Positions 24,475 to 33,932 are shown, counted from the first letter of the stretch. The stretch is 60,330 bases of DNA from an uncultured Oscillospiraceae bacterium (GCA_944387145.1 CALXDU010000002.1:1-60330); one strand, 5' to 3'. Notes: generated by a model from the sequence alone, not told the origin. Numbers and translations: made by a program.

Positions 24475-24514
24475 AGAACAATTTATTCATTATATGCATA
24501 GAACAATTTGTTCT
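24475..24514 (+). promoter_or_regulatory. Twin operator sites upstream of the XRE regulator
   Basis: AGAACAATTTGTTCT (24500-24514) is a perfect 7-1-7 palindrome. A diverged copy sits at 24475-24489, with starts 25 bp apart. Both lie between the divergent MATE and XRE genes, just ahead of the regulator's start, so autoregulation and perhaps MATE control are likely. Confidence 0.65.
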
Positions 24515-24540
24515 GAGGTATAGTGACAGCGGTGATTGAA

Positions 24541-24771
24541 ATGGCTGAACGATACGAACGAATCCGCAATCTCCGGGAAGATGCCGACCTGACCCAGGCA
24601 CAGCTGGGCGCCTGCATCAATGTCCCCCAGCGCACCTACGCTTACTACGAAACCGGCGAGCGGATGATTCCGCCCCAGGTGCTGATTTCCCTGGCAAGGT
24701 TTTACCATGTGAGCGTGGACTATATTCTGGGCCTGACCGATCAGAAGCAGCCCTATCCCAGAAGCCGCTAA
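24541..24771 (+). CDS. XRE-family helix-turn-helix regulator
   Basis: A 76-aa Cro/C1-type DNA-binding protein consisting of little beyond the HTH: RIRNLREDADLTQAQLGACI, PQRTYAYYETGERMIPPQ and LARFYHVSVDYILGLTD. I prefer the ATG at 24541; a GTG at 24523 with GAGG close by would add six residues. It probably binds the palindromes just upstream. It is followed by a bidirectional terminator shared with the ZIP gene. Confidence 0.88.
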   Translation: MAERYERIRNLREDADLTQAQLGACINVPQRTYAYYETGERMIPPQVLISLARFYHVSVDYILGLTDQKQPYPRSR

Positions 24772-24797
24772 AGATCTTTCCTCATAGTGCATAAACA

Positions 24798-24837
24798 GAG
24801 AGCGAACTGACGTAAACCACTCAGTTCGCTCTCTTTT
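24798..24837 (+). terminator. Terminator between the XRE and ZIP genes
   Basis: A 13-bp perfect stem (24798-24810 with 24821-24833), a 10-nt loop, then TTTT. It lies between convergent genes and may serve both. Confidence 0.75.
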
Positions 24838-24867
24838 CTCATCTCAAAGTGACAGGATGCACAACCA

Positions 24868-25728
24868 TCACGCATAGATAATCACAAGTCCCGTCAGGAT
24901 TCCGATGACGGTAGCCAGTGCAGGCAGCTTGGAGCGCCACATCAGAATTGCTTCCGGCATCAGTTCGCCGAACACCACATACAGCATAGCGCCGGAGGCG
25001 AAGCTCAGAGACAGCGACAGCATGTCCGGGCCCATGGTTCCCAAGTAAAGCCCCAGGATGGCGCCCAACACCGTGGGAGTCCCGGTAAGCGCAGTCAGCA
25101 ATGCAGCCTTACCCTTTTTCATTCCGCCGGAAATCAGCGGCACCGCCACAGCCATGCCCTCCGGAACGTTGTGCAGTCCAATGACGATTGCCATGACGAT
25201 TCCGCCCCGGGAAAGGACCGCTTGCTGGGCAGAGGTGGCAAAGGACGCGCCGATGACCATACCCTCCGGCACATTATGCAGGGCAATGGCTGCCGCCATT
25301 ACCAGTCCCGCCAGGAACAGGCTTCCGTGGTTCTGTTCTCCCTGCTCGTGGACCTGATAGTGGTCTGCGTGAATCAGTTCTTCCAGGGAGTCCGCCGTCT
25401 TGGGGTGGCTCTCATCGATATGGGCTACCTCATGGTTGGTATCCCGGTCAATCCAGGCATTGAGCAGGTAAATCACCGCATACCCCAGCATCACACCCAC
25501 CGCTGCCAGTATCAGATACATATGGTCCGGGGTTCCCTCCGGGGCCACCGCCTGGACCAGCAGGTCAAAACAGACCACCGCCGTCATTACGCCGCCGGCG
25601 AAGCTCAAAAGCAAGCTGACCGTGCGGCTGGAGTCTTTCCGAAACAGGCAGGACACCACACCGCCCAAGCCTGTGCCACCCATACCGGCCAGCGCCGTAA
25701 TACATACAATTTCCCAAAGCAAATCCAT
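24868..25728 (-). CDS. ZIP family metal transporter
   Basis: A 286-aa polytopic protein of the ZIP family (zinc, iron or other divalent cations). The paired metal-site helices are clear: LHNVPEGMVIGASF and LHNVPEGMAVAVPL. The N-terminal helix has a glycine-rich GMGGTGLGGVVSC, and a His/Asp/Glu-rich cytoplasmic loop lies between helices 3 and 4 (DRDTNHEVAHIDESH). I start at 25728 because AGAGGGA precedes it; seven more codons are open upstream. Confidence 0.92.
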   Translation of the reverse strand: MDLLWEIVCITALAGMGGTGLGGVVSCLFRKDSSRTVSLLLSFAGGVMTAVVCFDLLVQAVAPEGTPDHMYLILAAVGVMLGYAVIYLLNAWIDRDTNHEVAHIDESHPKTADSLEELIHADHYQVHEQGEQNHGSLFLAGLVMAAAIALHNVPEGMVIGASFATSAQQAVLSRGGIVMAIVIGLHNVPEGMAVAVPLISGGMKKGKAALLTALTGTPTVLGAILGLYLGTMGPDMLSLSLSFASGAMLYVVFGELMPEAILMWRSKLPALATVIGILTGLVIIYA

Positions 25729-25865
25729 TGAAATCCCTCTAATCTTCAAAACAGAGAACTGAAATTAACCAAAGCTAACATCCAGCTACCTATCATAGTC
25801 ACTCACAGCGGGAAAGTCAATCCCAGAAAGCCCTCTTCTACCTGAAATTTCGCTTTTTTCCGTCA

Positions 25866-25893
25866 TTGACGAGTTCATTTTTGCGGGTATAAT
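25866..25893 (+). promoter_or_regulatory. Promoter of the aldo/keto reductase gene
   Basis: TTGACG (25866-25871), a 16-bp spacer and TATAAT (25888-25893), 64 bp upstream of the start. Confidence 0.75.
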
Positions 25894-25957
25894 GATGATA
25901 GAAAAATGAAGCTCCCATGTCAGAAAATGGAGCAAATTCCCCACAAGGAGACTCGAC

Positions 25958-27133
25958 ATGAAATACAGATTTGACCGATACGGCAACCCCATTTCCCAGC
26001 TGGGGTATGGTTGCATGCGATTCAGCAAAAAGGGCAGCGGCATCGACTACGAAAAAGCGGAGAAGGAAGTGCTTCTCGCCATCGAAAAAGGGGTCAATTA
26101 TTTTGATACCGCCTATATCTACCCGGGCAACGAGGAATGTCTGGGATGGATTCTGGAGAAAAACAAGTGCCGGGAGAAAGTGAATATTGCCACCAAGCTT
26201 CCCCAATACATCCTTCGCTCCGCCGCAGCCATCGACAAAACCTTTCTCGAGGAACTGAAGCGTCTTCGCACCGACTACATTGACTACTATCTGATGCACA
26301 TGTTCACGGACTACGCAGAATGGGAGCGGCTTCAGAAGCTGGGGATTGAACAGTGGATTGCCCGGCAGAAAGCGCAAGGGCGCATCCGCTATATTGGCTT
26401 TTCCTACCACGGGGATACGGAGATGTTCCTGAAAATTCTGTATGCCTACGACTGGGACTTCTGTCAGATTCAGTATAACTACCTGGATGAGCACACCCAG
26501 GCAGGACGAGCAGGGCTGCAGGCCGCGGCAAAGAAAGGGATTCCCGTGATTATCATGGAGCCCCTTCGGGGCGGCAAGCTGGTGAATCTGCCGCAGAAGG
26601 CCAAGGAGATGCTGGCCACCAACAGCAAGGGCTGCACCCCCGCCGAGCTGGGTCTGCGCTGGCTGTGGAACCAGCCGGAAGTGACCTGCGTACTCTCCGG
26701 CATGAACTCAGAAGACATGATTAACGAGAACATCCGCATCGCCTCCGAGGCCGAGCCGGGGCATCTGACCCAGGAAGATATGGAGGTTGTGGCCCAGATC
26801 AAGCAGATGATCCGGGAGCATGAAAAGGTGGGCTGCACCGGCTGCCGGTACTGCATGCCCTGTCCCAAAGGCGTGGATATCCCCGGCAACTTCCACTACT
26901 ACAACCTGATGTACATGGAGAAAAAAGCTTCCGCCAGAAAGGAATTTGCCCGGAATATGGGTCTGCGGACAGAACCCGGCTTTGCCACCCAGTGCGTCGG
27001 CTGCGGTCTGTGTGAAAAGCACTGCCCTCAACACCTTCCCATCCGGGAAAAACTGAAGGAAGCCGACCGGGATCTCCGGCCCCTGCCCTATCGGATTGGC
27101 ATCCAGGTTGCGAGAAAAATTATGAACCGGTAG
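25958..27133 (+). CDS. Aldo/keto reductase with C-terminal 4Fe-4S domain
   Basis: Residues 1-270 form an aldo/keto reductase barrel: GYGCMRF near the start, the catalytic Asp/Tyr segment NYFDTAYIY, TKLPQY, DYIDYYLMH. The C-terminal 120 residues carry clustered cysteines (CTGCRYCMPCPKGVDIP and CVGCGLCEKHCPQHLPI) expected to bind one or two [4Fe-4S] clusters. This fusion is common in anaerobic Clostridia and suggests electron transfer to a ferredoxin-type partner rather than simple NADPH use. Substrate unknown. Monocistronic, AAGGAG 11 nt before the start. Confidence 0.92.
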   Translation: MKYRFDRYGNPISQLGYGCMRFSKKGSGIDYEKAEKEVLLAIEKGVNYFDTAYIYPGNEECLGWILEKNKCREKVNIATKLPQYILRSAAAIDKTFLEELKRLRTDYIDYYLMHMFTDYAEWERLQKLGIEQWIARQKAQGRIRYIGFSYHGDTEMFLKILYAYDWDFCQIQYNYLDEHTQAGRAGLQAAAKKGIPVIIMEPLRGGKLVNLPQKAKEMLATNSKGCTPAELGLRWLWNQPEVTCVLSGMNSEDMINENIRIASEAEPGHLTQEDMEVVAQIKQMIREHEKVGCTGCRYCMPCPKGVDIPGNFHYYNLMYMEKKASARKEFARNMGLRTEPGFATQCVGCGLCEKHCPQHLPIREKLKEADRDLRPLPYRIGIQVARKIMNR

Positions 27134-27292
27134 GCGCAATCCAACGGTCCGGGATTTCCTCTTTTCAAAAACATCGCCCCCTCAACGCAGTTCTCTAAAC
27201 GGCCCCAGATTGTGCAGACAGCACAAAAAGCCCCTGGTTTGTCCTCCAAATAATACGGAACCGCTTCCCTGATACGCTGCAAATCACTTCAT

Positions 27293-28288
27293 TCAGCCTA
27301 CCCCGCACGGTTCAGACTGTTCTGATTTGAGGACTTCTCCGGTCATAGTGGATTCCTTTTTTACGTTACTTTCTCTGACCAAATAGATGGGCCTTCTTTT
27401 CGTTTCCAGATAGGTTTTTGCCAGATATTGTCCCAGAATGCCAATTCCCAGCATCTGAATGCCGCTCAGCAGCAAAATGATACACACCAACGACGGCCAG
27501 CCGGCTGTGGGATCGCCGAAACAGAGTGTCCGGAAAATAATAACAAAAATCATAACAAAGGCCAGTATGCAGCAGCCCAGACCCACCACGGAAGAAATCA
27601 CCAGCGGAGCAGTGGAAAATGCAACGATTCCCTCCATGGCATACAGGAACAGTTTCCAGAAACTCCATTTGGTTTCCCCGGCAACCCGGGCAATGTTCTC
27701 ATATTCCAGCCACTTTTTTCGGTACCCGATCCATCCGAAAATACCCTTGGAGAATCGGTTGTATTCCTTCATGGACAAGATTGCCTGCACCACATCCCGG
27801 TTCATCATCTGAAAATCCCGGGCACCGTCTACAACATTGGCATCCGAAATGCGGTTGATGAGTCTGTAGAATTTTCTGGCAAAAAATGACCTTATCGGCG
27901 GCTCTCCTTTTCTGTCCACACGGCGAGAACCCACACAATCGTAGCCTTCTTCCTTTATATAGCGGTACATTTCCGGAAGCAGAGCCGGCGGGTCCTGCAA
28001 ATCCGCATCCATAACCACCACATAATCCCCGCTGGCACTTTCCAGACCGGCGTAAATTCCCGCTTCCTTTCCAAAATTCCGGGAAAAGGAGACATATTTA
28101 ACCCGTTCATCCTGCTGGGCAAACCGTTTGATCGTTTCCAAAGTGCGATCCTTGGAGCCATCGTTGATAAAAAGAAACTCAAAGTCCACTTCTGACATTT
28201 CCTTTGCAACTGCGGTAATCTCCCGATAAAATGCTCCGAGAGCTGCCTCTTCGTTGTAGCAAGGAACAACTACGGTTATCTTCTCCAT
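27293..28288 (-). CDS. Family 2 glycosyltransferase (GtrB/DPM1-like)
   Basis: A 331-aa polyprenyl-phosphate sugar transferase type. The GT-A domain shows VVVPCYNEEAAL, FINDGSKDRTLE, VVMDADLQDPP and SRRVDRKGEPPIRS; two C-terminal helices (VISSVVGLGCCILAFVMIF and IILLLSGIQMLGIGILGQY) anchor it. Members load a sugar on undecaprenyl phosphate for later transfer to a surface polymer. Divergent from two polytopic membrane genes that fit a surface-polysaccharide role. Confidence 0.93.
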   Translation of the reverse strand: MEKITVVVPCYNEEAALGAFYREITAVAKEMSEVDFEFLFINDGSKDRTLETIKRFAQQDERVKYVSFSRNFGKEAGIYAGLESASGDYVVVMDADLQDPPALLPEMYRYIKEEGYDCVGSRRVDRKGEPPIRSFFARKFYRLINRISDANVVDGARDFQMMNRDVVQAILSMKEYNRFSKGIFGWIGYRKKWLEYENIARVAGETKWSFWKLFLYAMEGIVAFSTAPLVISSVVGLGCCILAFVMIFVIIFRTLCFGDPTAGWPSLVCIILLLSGIQMLGIGILGQYLAKTYLETKRRPIYLVRESNVKKESTMTGEVLKSEQSEPCGVG

Positions 28289-28334
28289 ACACGATTCCTT
28301 CCTCTATCCAGCATCCGTTCTTGTAATGATATCT

Positions 28335-28363
28335 ATTATATAAATTCATCTGGCTTTATTCAA
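28335..28363 (-). promoter_or_regulatory. Promoter of the glycosyltransferase gene
   Basis: TTGAAT (minus strand, 28358-28363), a 17-bp spacer and TATAAT (28335-28340). Confidence 0.75.
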
Positions 28364-28387
28364 GGCAAAAAAGTATAATTTGAAAAC

Positions 28388-28416
28388 TTGACAGTTTTTA
28401 TCCGATGGGGTAAGAT
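28388..28416 (+). promoter_or_regulatory. Promoter of the polytopic membrane gene at 28454
   Basis: TTGACA (28388-28393), a 17-bp spacer and TAAGAT (28411-28416), 38 bp before the start. Back to back with the minus-strand glycosyltransferase promoter. Confidence 0.7.
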
Positions 28417-28453
28417 TACAGGTAAATACGTGATAAAAAAGATGGGATAGAGT

Positions 28454-29953
28454 ATGAAAATCAGCAAGCAGAATCTGGCAAAAATTTTGTGGTACGCAGG
28501 TATCTTTTTCTTTTTTTACATCTGGTTTTCCCAGGTACATCCGCTTGTGGTGTATGATATGGATGATTGGACCTATCTGGCATATGTCCGGCCAGCAACC
28601 CCGGTATGGGGGGACTGGAATCCGGCCAAGATTTTTCCGGAAGTGATGATGCCCTTCTTCTCCACCCTGGGACGGTATCTGATCTATCCCGTGCTGGGCG
28701 ATTATATCTCGGCGCAAACCATCACTCACGCTCTGGTAGTCAGTGGATTTATCACCATCTATGCTGCCTGCTTTGCTTATCTGCTGAAGCGGCTTTTCTC
28801 CCTTTCTGCGCCTGCAGCAGGGATGGCAACCCTTCTGTTCCTCACATTCCACTTCCTGGTATGGCGCACGGAAGATTGGAACAATTCCTATCTGTTCAGC
28901 AGCGTAGATCTGAACTGCTATTATAACTATGTAATCCCCGGTTTGCTCAATGCCTCGCTGGTCATGTATCTGTTGGCAAATCATCCCTTCCAGGCCCATC
29001 TGCAAAGCAAAGCGCCCTGGAAGCAAGGGATTTTTCTATTGGTTCTCTATCTGGCAATTTTCTCTAACCTTACGGACAGCGGAAGTCTGGCTGCCTATGC
29101 CGGTGCCTGTCTGGTGGTCAGCCTGTGGAAAAATCGCAAACAGCTGCGGCCAGGCAGACTGCTCAAGCAAAACGTCCTTTCTCTCGGCATTCTTCTGGCT
29201 TGGTTCATCAGCGCCGTATTTGAACTCAGCGGCGGACGGGCCGGCAGCGCCGGAGATGGGTTATTGATTACTTCTCTGCGTTATACCTTGGTCTCCCTGT
29301 TTGAAATTTTGTTTGCCTGCAACAAGGTTTTCTGGCTCTGTGTAGCTGTCATTATCGCCGCATCCTTAGCCTGCTTTTTCTGCACCAGGAAAAAATTGTC
29401 TCAGCCAGAAAAGTTTTTGCCTTCTTTCTTCCTGTGTCTGATTGCCGCCGCTGCCCAGAGCATTTATACTTTGGCGCTGTGTGCCGCAGTTGCTCCCAGC
29501 TATATTTTCCGCAGCGAATACCTGTTCCCGCCTTTCTTTTTCTACCTTTTGCTGGTTTTCCTGGGGCTGGGATATCTTCTGAGCCAGTTTCCCAGACTTC
29601 CGGCCATTTTACCTTTGGTTCTGCTGGTTCTGATTTTCCAGGTGAATACCCATGGAAACACCTTCCATCAGCCCAATATGTCTAACCTTCCTGGCAGTGT
29701 GTGCGCAGAAGTCAGCAGAGGGATTTTAAAGCAAATCCAGTTGGCCGATCAGCAAGGACTAACGGAAATGGACCTGTATGTTCCCGTCTATGTAACCGAT
29801 CCGGAAACCATGGATAACTGGCCTTACTCCCAGGTGTTGTTACCGAGAATTTCCGGCACACTGTACGAGCATGGCCTGATTGGTTACCCCATTGAAATTC
29901 ACCCCGTCCCTTCCGCAGACTTTAACCGGCAATATCATCTTCCCATTCCCTGA
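28454..29953 (+). CDS. Polytopic membrane protein, GtrC/DUF6056-like candidate glycosyltransferase
   Basis: A 499-aa protein with about eleven hydrophobic helices. After the first helix comes VVYDMDDWTYLAY, with a DMDD acidic motif on the outer side like the acidic loop of GT-C enzymes, and further on WRTEDWNNSYLF. A C-terminal soluble tail (about residues 410-499) follows the last helix. The layout fits a membrane glycosyltransferase that takes a lipid-linked sugar made by the GtrB-like neighbour. I cannot name the product; the GT-C assignment is inference from topology and context. Confidence 0.6.
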   Translation: MKISKQNLAKILWYAGIFFFFYIWFSQVHPLVVYDMDDWTYLAYVRPATPVWGDWNPAKIFPEVMMPFFSTLGRYLIYPVLGDYISAQTITHALVVSGFITIYAACFAYLLKRLFSLSAPAAGMATLLFLTFHFLVWRTEDWNNSYLFSSVDLNCYYNYVIPGLLNASLVMYLLANHPFQAHLQSKAPWKQGIFLLVLYLAIFSNLTDSGSLAAYAGACLVVSLWKNRKQLRPGRLLKQNVLSLGILLAWFISAVFELSGGRAGSAGDGLLITSLRYTLVSLFEILFACNKVFWLCVAVIIAASLACFFCTRKKLSQPEKFLPSFFLCLIAAAAQSIYTLALCAAVAPSYIFRSEYLFPPFFFYLLLVFLGLGYLLSQFPRLPAILPLVLLVLIFQVNTHGNTFHQPNMSNLPGSVCAEVSRGILKQIQLADQQGLTEMDLYVPVYVTDPETMDNWPYSQVLLPRISGTLYEHGLIGYPIEIHPVPSADFNRQYHLPIP

Positions 29954-30099
29954 TGTATACTCTCCTTGTTCTGTTCCAGCCGCCTTTTGGCATGTCCAAA
30001 AGGCAGCTTTATCCAAAGGTATCCTATTGAATCCCACCCTTTTTTGTGTTATACTGAAACCACTCTGATTATCCATTTTGAAAGCTGCAGGTATTTACC

Positions 30100-31530
30100 A
30101 TGACACATTCTGAGCCGATTTCAAAAGCGTCTTCCCCCAATGCCCTGAGCAAATTGCAATTTTATTGTCTGATTGCTGCCGGCGCATTGCAACTGCTGTT
30201 CATGATTCTGGGCAGCTTGTTTAACTACGTTGCCTATTATTATGTGGAAAACTATTTGATTGTTCCTTGTGCAGGCTTTTTTGCCCTTTCTCTGCTATCC
30301 AAGGTTCCTTCCTATGCCCGTAAATCCATGTTGCTGTGCCTGGCTATGGTCATATGGTTCATGGTGACCCAGACTGCCCAGCGCGCCCAGGGCATGCAGA
30401 CAAAAATCATCAGCATGTTCTTCTGTACATACCTTCTGGCATTTCCTTATGCCTCCATCACCGAAGACGGCAAAATACAGCGGGGTCTGAAATGGATCAC
30501 AGGCATCTATATCGCCGTTCCGATTATACTGTGTATCGATGCATCCATGCTGTATTTCGGTCTGCTTCCGGAGTGGTTCCACAACGAAGTACGCTGGGAC
30601 GGGGCCAGACTTCTGGCACTTTGGCATCCCAACATCTGTGCCTGCCTGTTTATGGTCGGCATTGCTCTGTGTCTTGGCCTGTTCTTTTCCTGCAAAAAGC
30701 CTTATGGAAAAGCGCTGCTGATTTTTGCTTGCGCAGTTCAGTTTCTCTTCCTCGCCCTGACAAATTGCCGTACCTCTATTTTGATGACCTGCGCTTTGGT
30801 CGGCGGTGTTTTCTTCTTCGGGGTATATCGGGTCGGATGGCTTCGGACTGTTTTGTGCGCTTTCCTTTCCCTGCTTCTGATGCTGGGACTGTTTGTCCTA
30901 TCCAGCTCCCTATATAAAGCAAACGAAACAGCTTTGATCGAAAAATATACCCAGCAGATAGAAAGCCAAGCTATGGAACAGGCTTGCGCAGCTTCTTCCC
31001 TCTCCGACAGCGTCACCGTACCGGCCGAAATGGATTCCCAAACCGGAGAAATCACCCTGGAAACTGTCAACGGCCAAGGCTCCTTTATGAGCGATCTGAA
31101 GACCCTCAACGGCCGCACTATCATCTGGAAGTCAGCACTCAACGCATTGCGGGACAACAAGCGGATTCTGCTGTTCGGTACCGAATATGTGGGTACCAGC
31201 ATCTCTTATTACAATCCCTTCCCTGTGGTTCATGGACATAACAGCTGGGTGGAAATTACCTTCCGCATGGGTTTGCTGGGCTTGATTTTTGCATTGGCCT
31301 TTACCTGGATTGGACTGCGTTCTGCCGTTACTTTGATTTTTGACTCCCAGACGGATATGTGGAAGAAAAGCGTCAGCATGCTCACGCTCTGCATAATGGT
31401 CGCCGGCGCATTGGAGCCATTCCTGTTCAGTGCAGATATTTCCTATCATTTTTTGGATTTCTTTTTCTTTATTTGCCTGGGGTATCTGGATACCTGGTAT
31501 CACCAGCGCAAAGAAGGTTCCAGTGTGTAA
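30100..31530 (+). CDS. O-antigen ligase family membrane protein
   Basis: A 476-aa polytopic protein resembling the Wzy/WaaL group. The diagnostic pieces are ALTNCRTSILMTCAL (conserved Arg at the outer face), a large extracytoplasmic loop at about residues 275-385, and VVHGHNSWVEITFRMGLLG with the conserved His before the next helix. Such enzymes join or polymerise lipid-linked glycans. With the GtrB-like and GtrC-like genes it suggests modification of a surface polymer in a Gram-positive cell. Ends at a strong terminator. Confidence 0.8.
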   Translation: MTHSEPISKASSPNALSKLQFYCLIAAGALQLLFMILGSLFNYVAYYYVENYLIVPCAGFFALSLLSKVPSYARKSMLLCLAMVIWFMVTQTAQRAQGMQTKIISMFFCTYLLAFPYASITEDGKIQRGLKWITGIYIAVPIILCIDASMLYFGLLPEWFHNEVRWDGARLLALWHPNICACLFMVGIALCLGLFFSCKKPYGKALLIFACAVQFLFLALTNCRTSILMTCALVGGVFFFGVYRVGWLRTVLCAFLSLLLMLGLFVLSSSLYKANETALIEKYTQQIESQAMEQACAASSLSDSVTVPAEMDSQTGEITLETVNGQGSFMSDLKTLNGRTIIWKSALNALRDNKRILLFGTEYVGTSISYYNPFPVVHGHNSWVEITFRMGLLGLIFALAFTWIGLRSAVTLIFDSQTDMWKKSVSMLTLCIMVAGALEPFLFSADISYHFLDFFFFICLGYLDTWYHQRKEGSSV

Positions 31531-31546
31531 CCTCCCATAACACAGC

Positions 31547-31582
31547 AAACCAGGCTTGCTTTTTGGCAAGCCTGGTTTTTTA
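31547..31582 (+). terminator. Terminator after the O-antigen-ligase-like gene
   Basis: A 13-bp perfect stem (31547-31559 with 31566-31578), a 6-nt loop, then TTTTA. It lies between convergent genes. Confidence 0.85.
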
Positions 31583-31590
31583 TCCCTCCA

Positions 31591-33183
31591 TTACAGCAGA
31601 GCCTTCAGGTCTTCCTCCGGTGTGGTAATGGGCGCAATGTGGTAGTTCTCCACCAGATAGTTCAGAACGTTCTCGGATACGAATGCTGGCAGGGTGGGGC
31701 CAAGACGGATATTCCGGATGCCCAGATAAAGCAGGGTCAGCAGAATGCACACCGCTTTTTGCTCGTACCAGGACAGCACCATGGAAAGGGGCAGATCGTT
31801 GACGCCGCAGCCAAAGGCGTTGGCCAGGGCCACCGCAATCTGGATGGCGCTGTAGGCATCGTTGCACTGGCCAATGTCCATCAGCCGGGGCAGCCCCGCC
31901 ACAGTGCCCAAATCCAGGTCGTTGAACCGGTATTTGCCGCAAGCCAGGGTCAGAACCACCGTATCTGCCGGGGCCTGCTTGACAAATTCGGTGTAATAAT
32001 TTCTGCCGGGCCGGGCGCCGTCACAGCCGCCTACCAGGAAAAAGTGCCGGATAGCGCCGGATTTCACCGCCTCCACCACCTTGTCCGCCACGCTCAGTAC
32101 GGTTCCCCGGGCGAAGCCGGTCATCACCGTTTCGCCCCCATTGATGCCGGTGAAGGTCTGATCTTCCCCAAAGCCGCCCAGCGCCAGGGCCTTCTCAATC
32201 ACCGGTGTAAAGTCCTTTTCCTTTCCGATATGCACCATTTCCGGATAGGACACCACTTCTGTGGTAAACACCCGGTCGGCGTAGCTGGCCTTGGGAGGCA
32301 TCAGGCAGTTGGTGGTAAACAGAATGGGGGCAGGGAGATTGGCAAATTCCTTCTGCTGGTTCTGCCAGGCGGTGCCGAAGTTGCCCTTCAGATGGGGATA
32401 CTTCTTCAGCTCCGGGTAGGCGTGGGCAGGCAGCATTTCTCCGTGGGTGTAGATGTTGATGCCCTTGCCCTGGGTCTGCTCCAGCAGCAGCTTCAGATCC
32501 AGCAGGTCGTGACCGGAAATCACAATGAAGGGGCCTTTTTCCACCTTCAGCGGGACGGTGGCAGGCTCCGGAGTGCCGAAGGTTTCGGTGTTGGCCTTGT
32601 CCAGCAGCTCCATGCAGCGAAGGTTGTATTTGCCCACTTCCATCACAACAGGCAGCAGCTGCTCCATGTCCCAGTCCTCTCCCACAACAAACAGGGCCTT
32701 GGCCATAAACTGGTTCAGTTCCTCATCGGTGTAACCCAGCACCATGGCATGGTAAGCATAGGCCGCCACACCCCGGATGCCGAAGAGAATCAGGGATTTC
32801 AGGCTGCGGATGTCCGGATCATCTGTCCACAGCTTCTGCATGTCATAGTCCTCATTTCTGCCGCAGGGGGCGCCGCAGCCGGTGCAGCCGGGAAGCAAGG
32901 CAGCCTTTTCCAGGTGGACCTGGTCAATCAGCTCCTGCAGGGTCTGGGCATTGAAATTTACATTGGTAATGGTTGCAAACAGCCCCTCGATCATCAGATT
33001 CCACACCCGGCCGGGAATCTGGGAAACATTGTCGGTTGTCCGGGCCAAACCAATCAAAGCGCCGGTAAGGCGATCCTGCAAATTGGCTACATCTGCGCTT
33101 TTTCCGCAGACGCCGGCCTTGCCGGTGCAGCCGCTGCAGCCGGCTGTCTGTTCACACTGAAAGCAAAACATCTTGTGTTCCAT
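31591..33183 (-). CDS. hcp: Hydroxylamine reductase / hybrid-cluster protein
   Basis: Hcp reduces hydroxylamine and nitric oxide and protects against nitrosative stress. The N-terminal cluster cysteines sit in MFCFQCEQTAGCSGCTGK...C (Cys7, Cys10, then Cys16/19 and Cys26). Hybrid-cluster ligands appear later in LLPGCTGCGAPCGRNEDY, FTTNCLMPP, LVGGCDGARPGRNYY and LTLACGKYRFN. Length 530 aa is normal. It follows a 4Fe-4S protein gene by 33 bp and shares a divergent control region with a Crp/Fnr gene, the usual HcpR-type arrangement. Confidence 0.96.
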   Translation of the reverse strand: MEHKMFCFQCEQTAGCSGCTGKAGVCGKSADVANLQDRLTGALIGLARTTDNVSQIPGRVWNLMIEGLFATITNVNFNAQTLQELIDQVHLEKAALLPGCTGCGAPCGRNEDYDMQKLWTDDPDIRSLKSLILFGIRGVAAYAYHAMVLGYTDEELNQFMAKALFVVGEDWDMEQLLPVVMEVGKYNLRCMELLDKANTETFGTPEPATVPLKVEKGPFIVISGHDLLDLKLLLEQTQGKGINIYTHGEMLPAHAYPELKKYPHLKGNFGTAWQNQQKEFANLPAPILFTTNCLMPPKASYADRVFTTEVVSYPEMVHIGKEKDFTPVIEKALALGGFGEDQTFTGINGGETVMTGFARGTVLSVADKVVEAVKSGAIRHFFLVGGCDGARPGRNYYTEFVKQAPADTVVLTLACGKYRFNDLDLGTVAGLPRLMDIGQCNDAYSAIQIAVALANAFGCGVNDLPLSMVLSWYEQKAVCILLTLLYLGIRNIRLGPTLPAFVSENVLNYLVENYHIAPITTPEEDLKALL

Positions 33184-33216
33184 TTTGATTTTCTCCTTTA
33201 TTTGGGTAAATTCTTC

Positions 33217-33912
33217 TCAGCGGTCTAAAATCTTGCCGTCCACGGAAATGGTCACCACCTGCCAGGGGATGAACTTTCCGCTGTCTTGCAGCGCCTTCTT
33301 CGCCGCCATTTCCAGACCACCGCAGCAGGGCACTTCCATGCGCAGGATGGTCAGGCTGCGGATATCGTTGTTCTGGAGAATCTGGGTCAGCTTTTCGCTG
33401 TAGTCCACGCTGTCCAGCTTGGGGCAGCCCACCAGGGTGATTTTGCCCTGCATGAACTCCCGATGCATATTTGCATAGGCAAAGGCAGTGCAGTCTGCCG
33501 CAATCAGCAGCTTGGCTCCCTGGAAATAGGGAGCGTTCACCGGCACCAGCTTGATCTGGCAGGGCCACTGGGCCAGCTGGGAAGGAATGTCCTCCTGCCG
33601 ATTTGGAGCCTCCTGGCTGCGGTCAAAGCGCCGCATCTGATGCCCCGGACAGCCGGAATGGTGGGACTGCTTCTTTTTCTCCATGTTTGCCTTTACCTCC
33701 GCTTCGTCGTAAGCCGCCGCCTCCCGCTCTACGAAGGTAATGGCTCCTGTGGGGCAGGTGGGCAGGCAGTCGCCCAGGCCGTCACAGTAATCGTCTCGCA
33801 GCAGCTGGGCCTTTCCATCCACCATGCCGATGGCGCCTTCGTGGCAGGCTTCGGCACAGGCACCGCAGCCGTTGCATTTTTCCTGGTCTATCTGAATAAT
33901 TCTTCGAATCAT
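33217..33912 (-). CDS. 4Fe-4S ferredoxin-type partner protein of Hcp
   Basis: A 231-aa protein with two [4Fe-4S] motifs at the N-terminus (CNGCGACAEACHEGAI and CDGLGDCLPTCPTGAI), then a linker and a conserved C-terminal domain (LLIADCT-like LLIAADCTAFAYAN, VGCPKLDSVDYSEKL, RMEVPCCGGLE). It stands directly upstream of hcp in the same transcript and probably passes electrons to Hcp. The CCGG-containing domain may bind a further cluster. Confidence 0.88.
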   Translation of the reverse strand: MIRRIIQIDQEKCNGCGACAEACHEGAIGMVDGKAQLLRDDYCDGLGDCLPTCPTGAITFVEREAAAYDEAEVKANMEKKKQSHHSGCPGHQMRRFDRSQEAPNRQEDIPSQLAQWPCQIKLVPVNAPYFQGAKLLIAADCTAFAYANMHREFMQGKITLVGCPKLDSVDYSEKLTQILQNNDIRSLTILRMEVPCCGGLEMAAKKALQDSGKFIPWQVVTISVDGKILDR

Positions 33913-33932
33913 AGGTATCTCCTTATTTTCTC

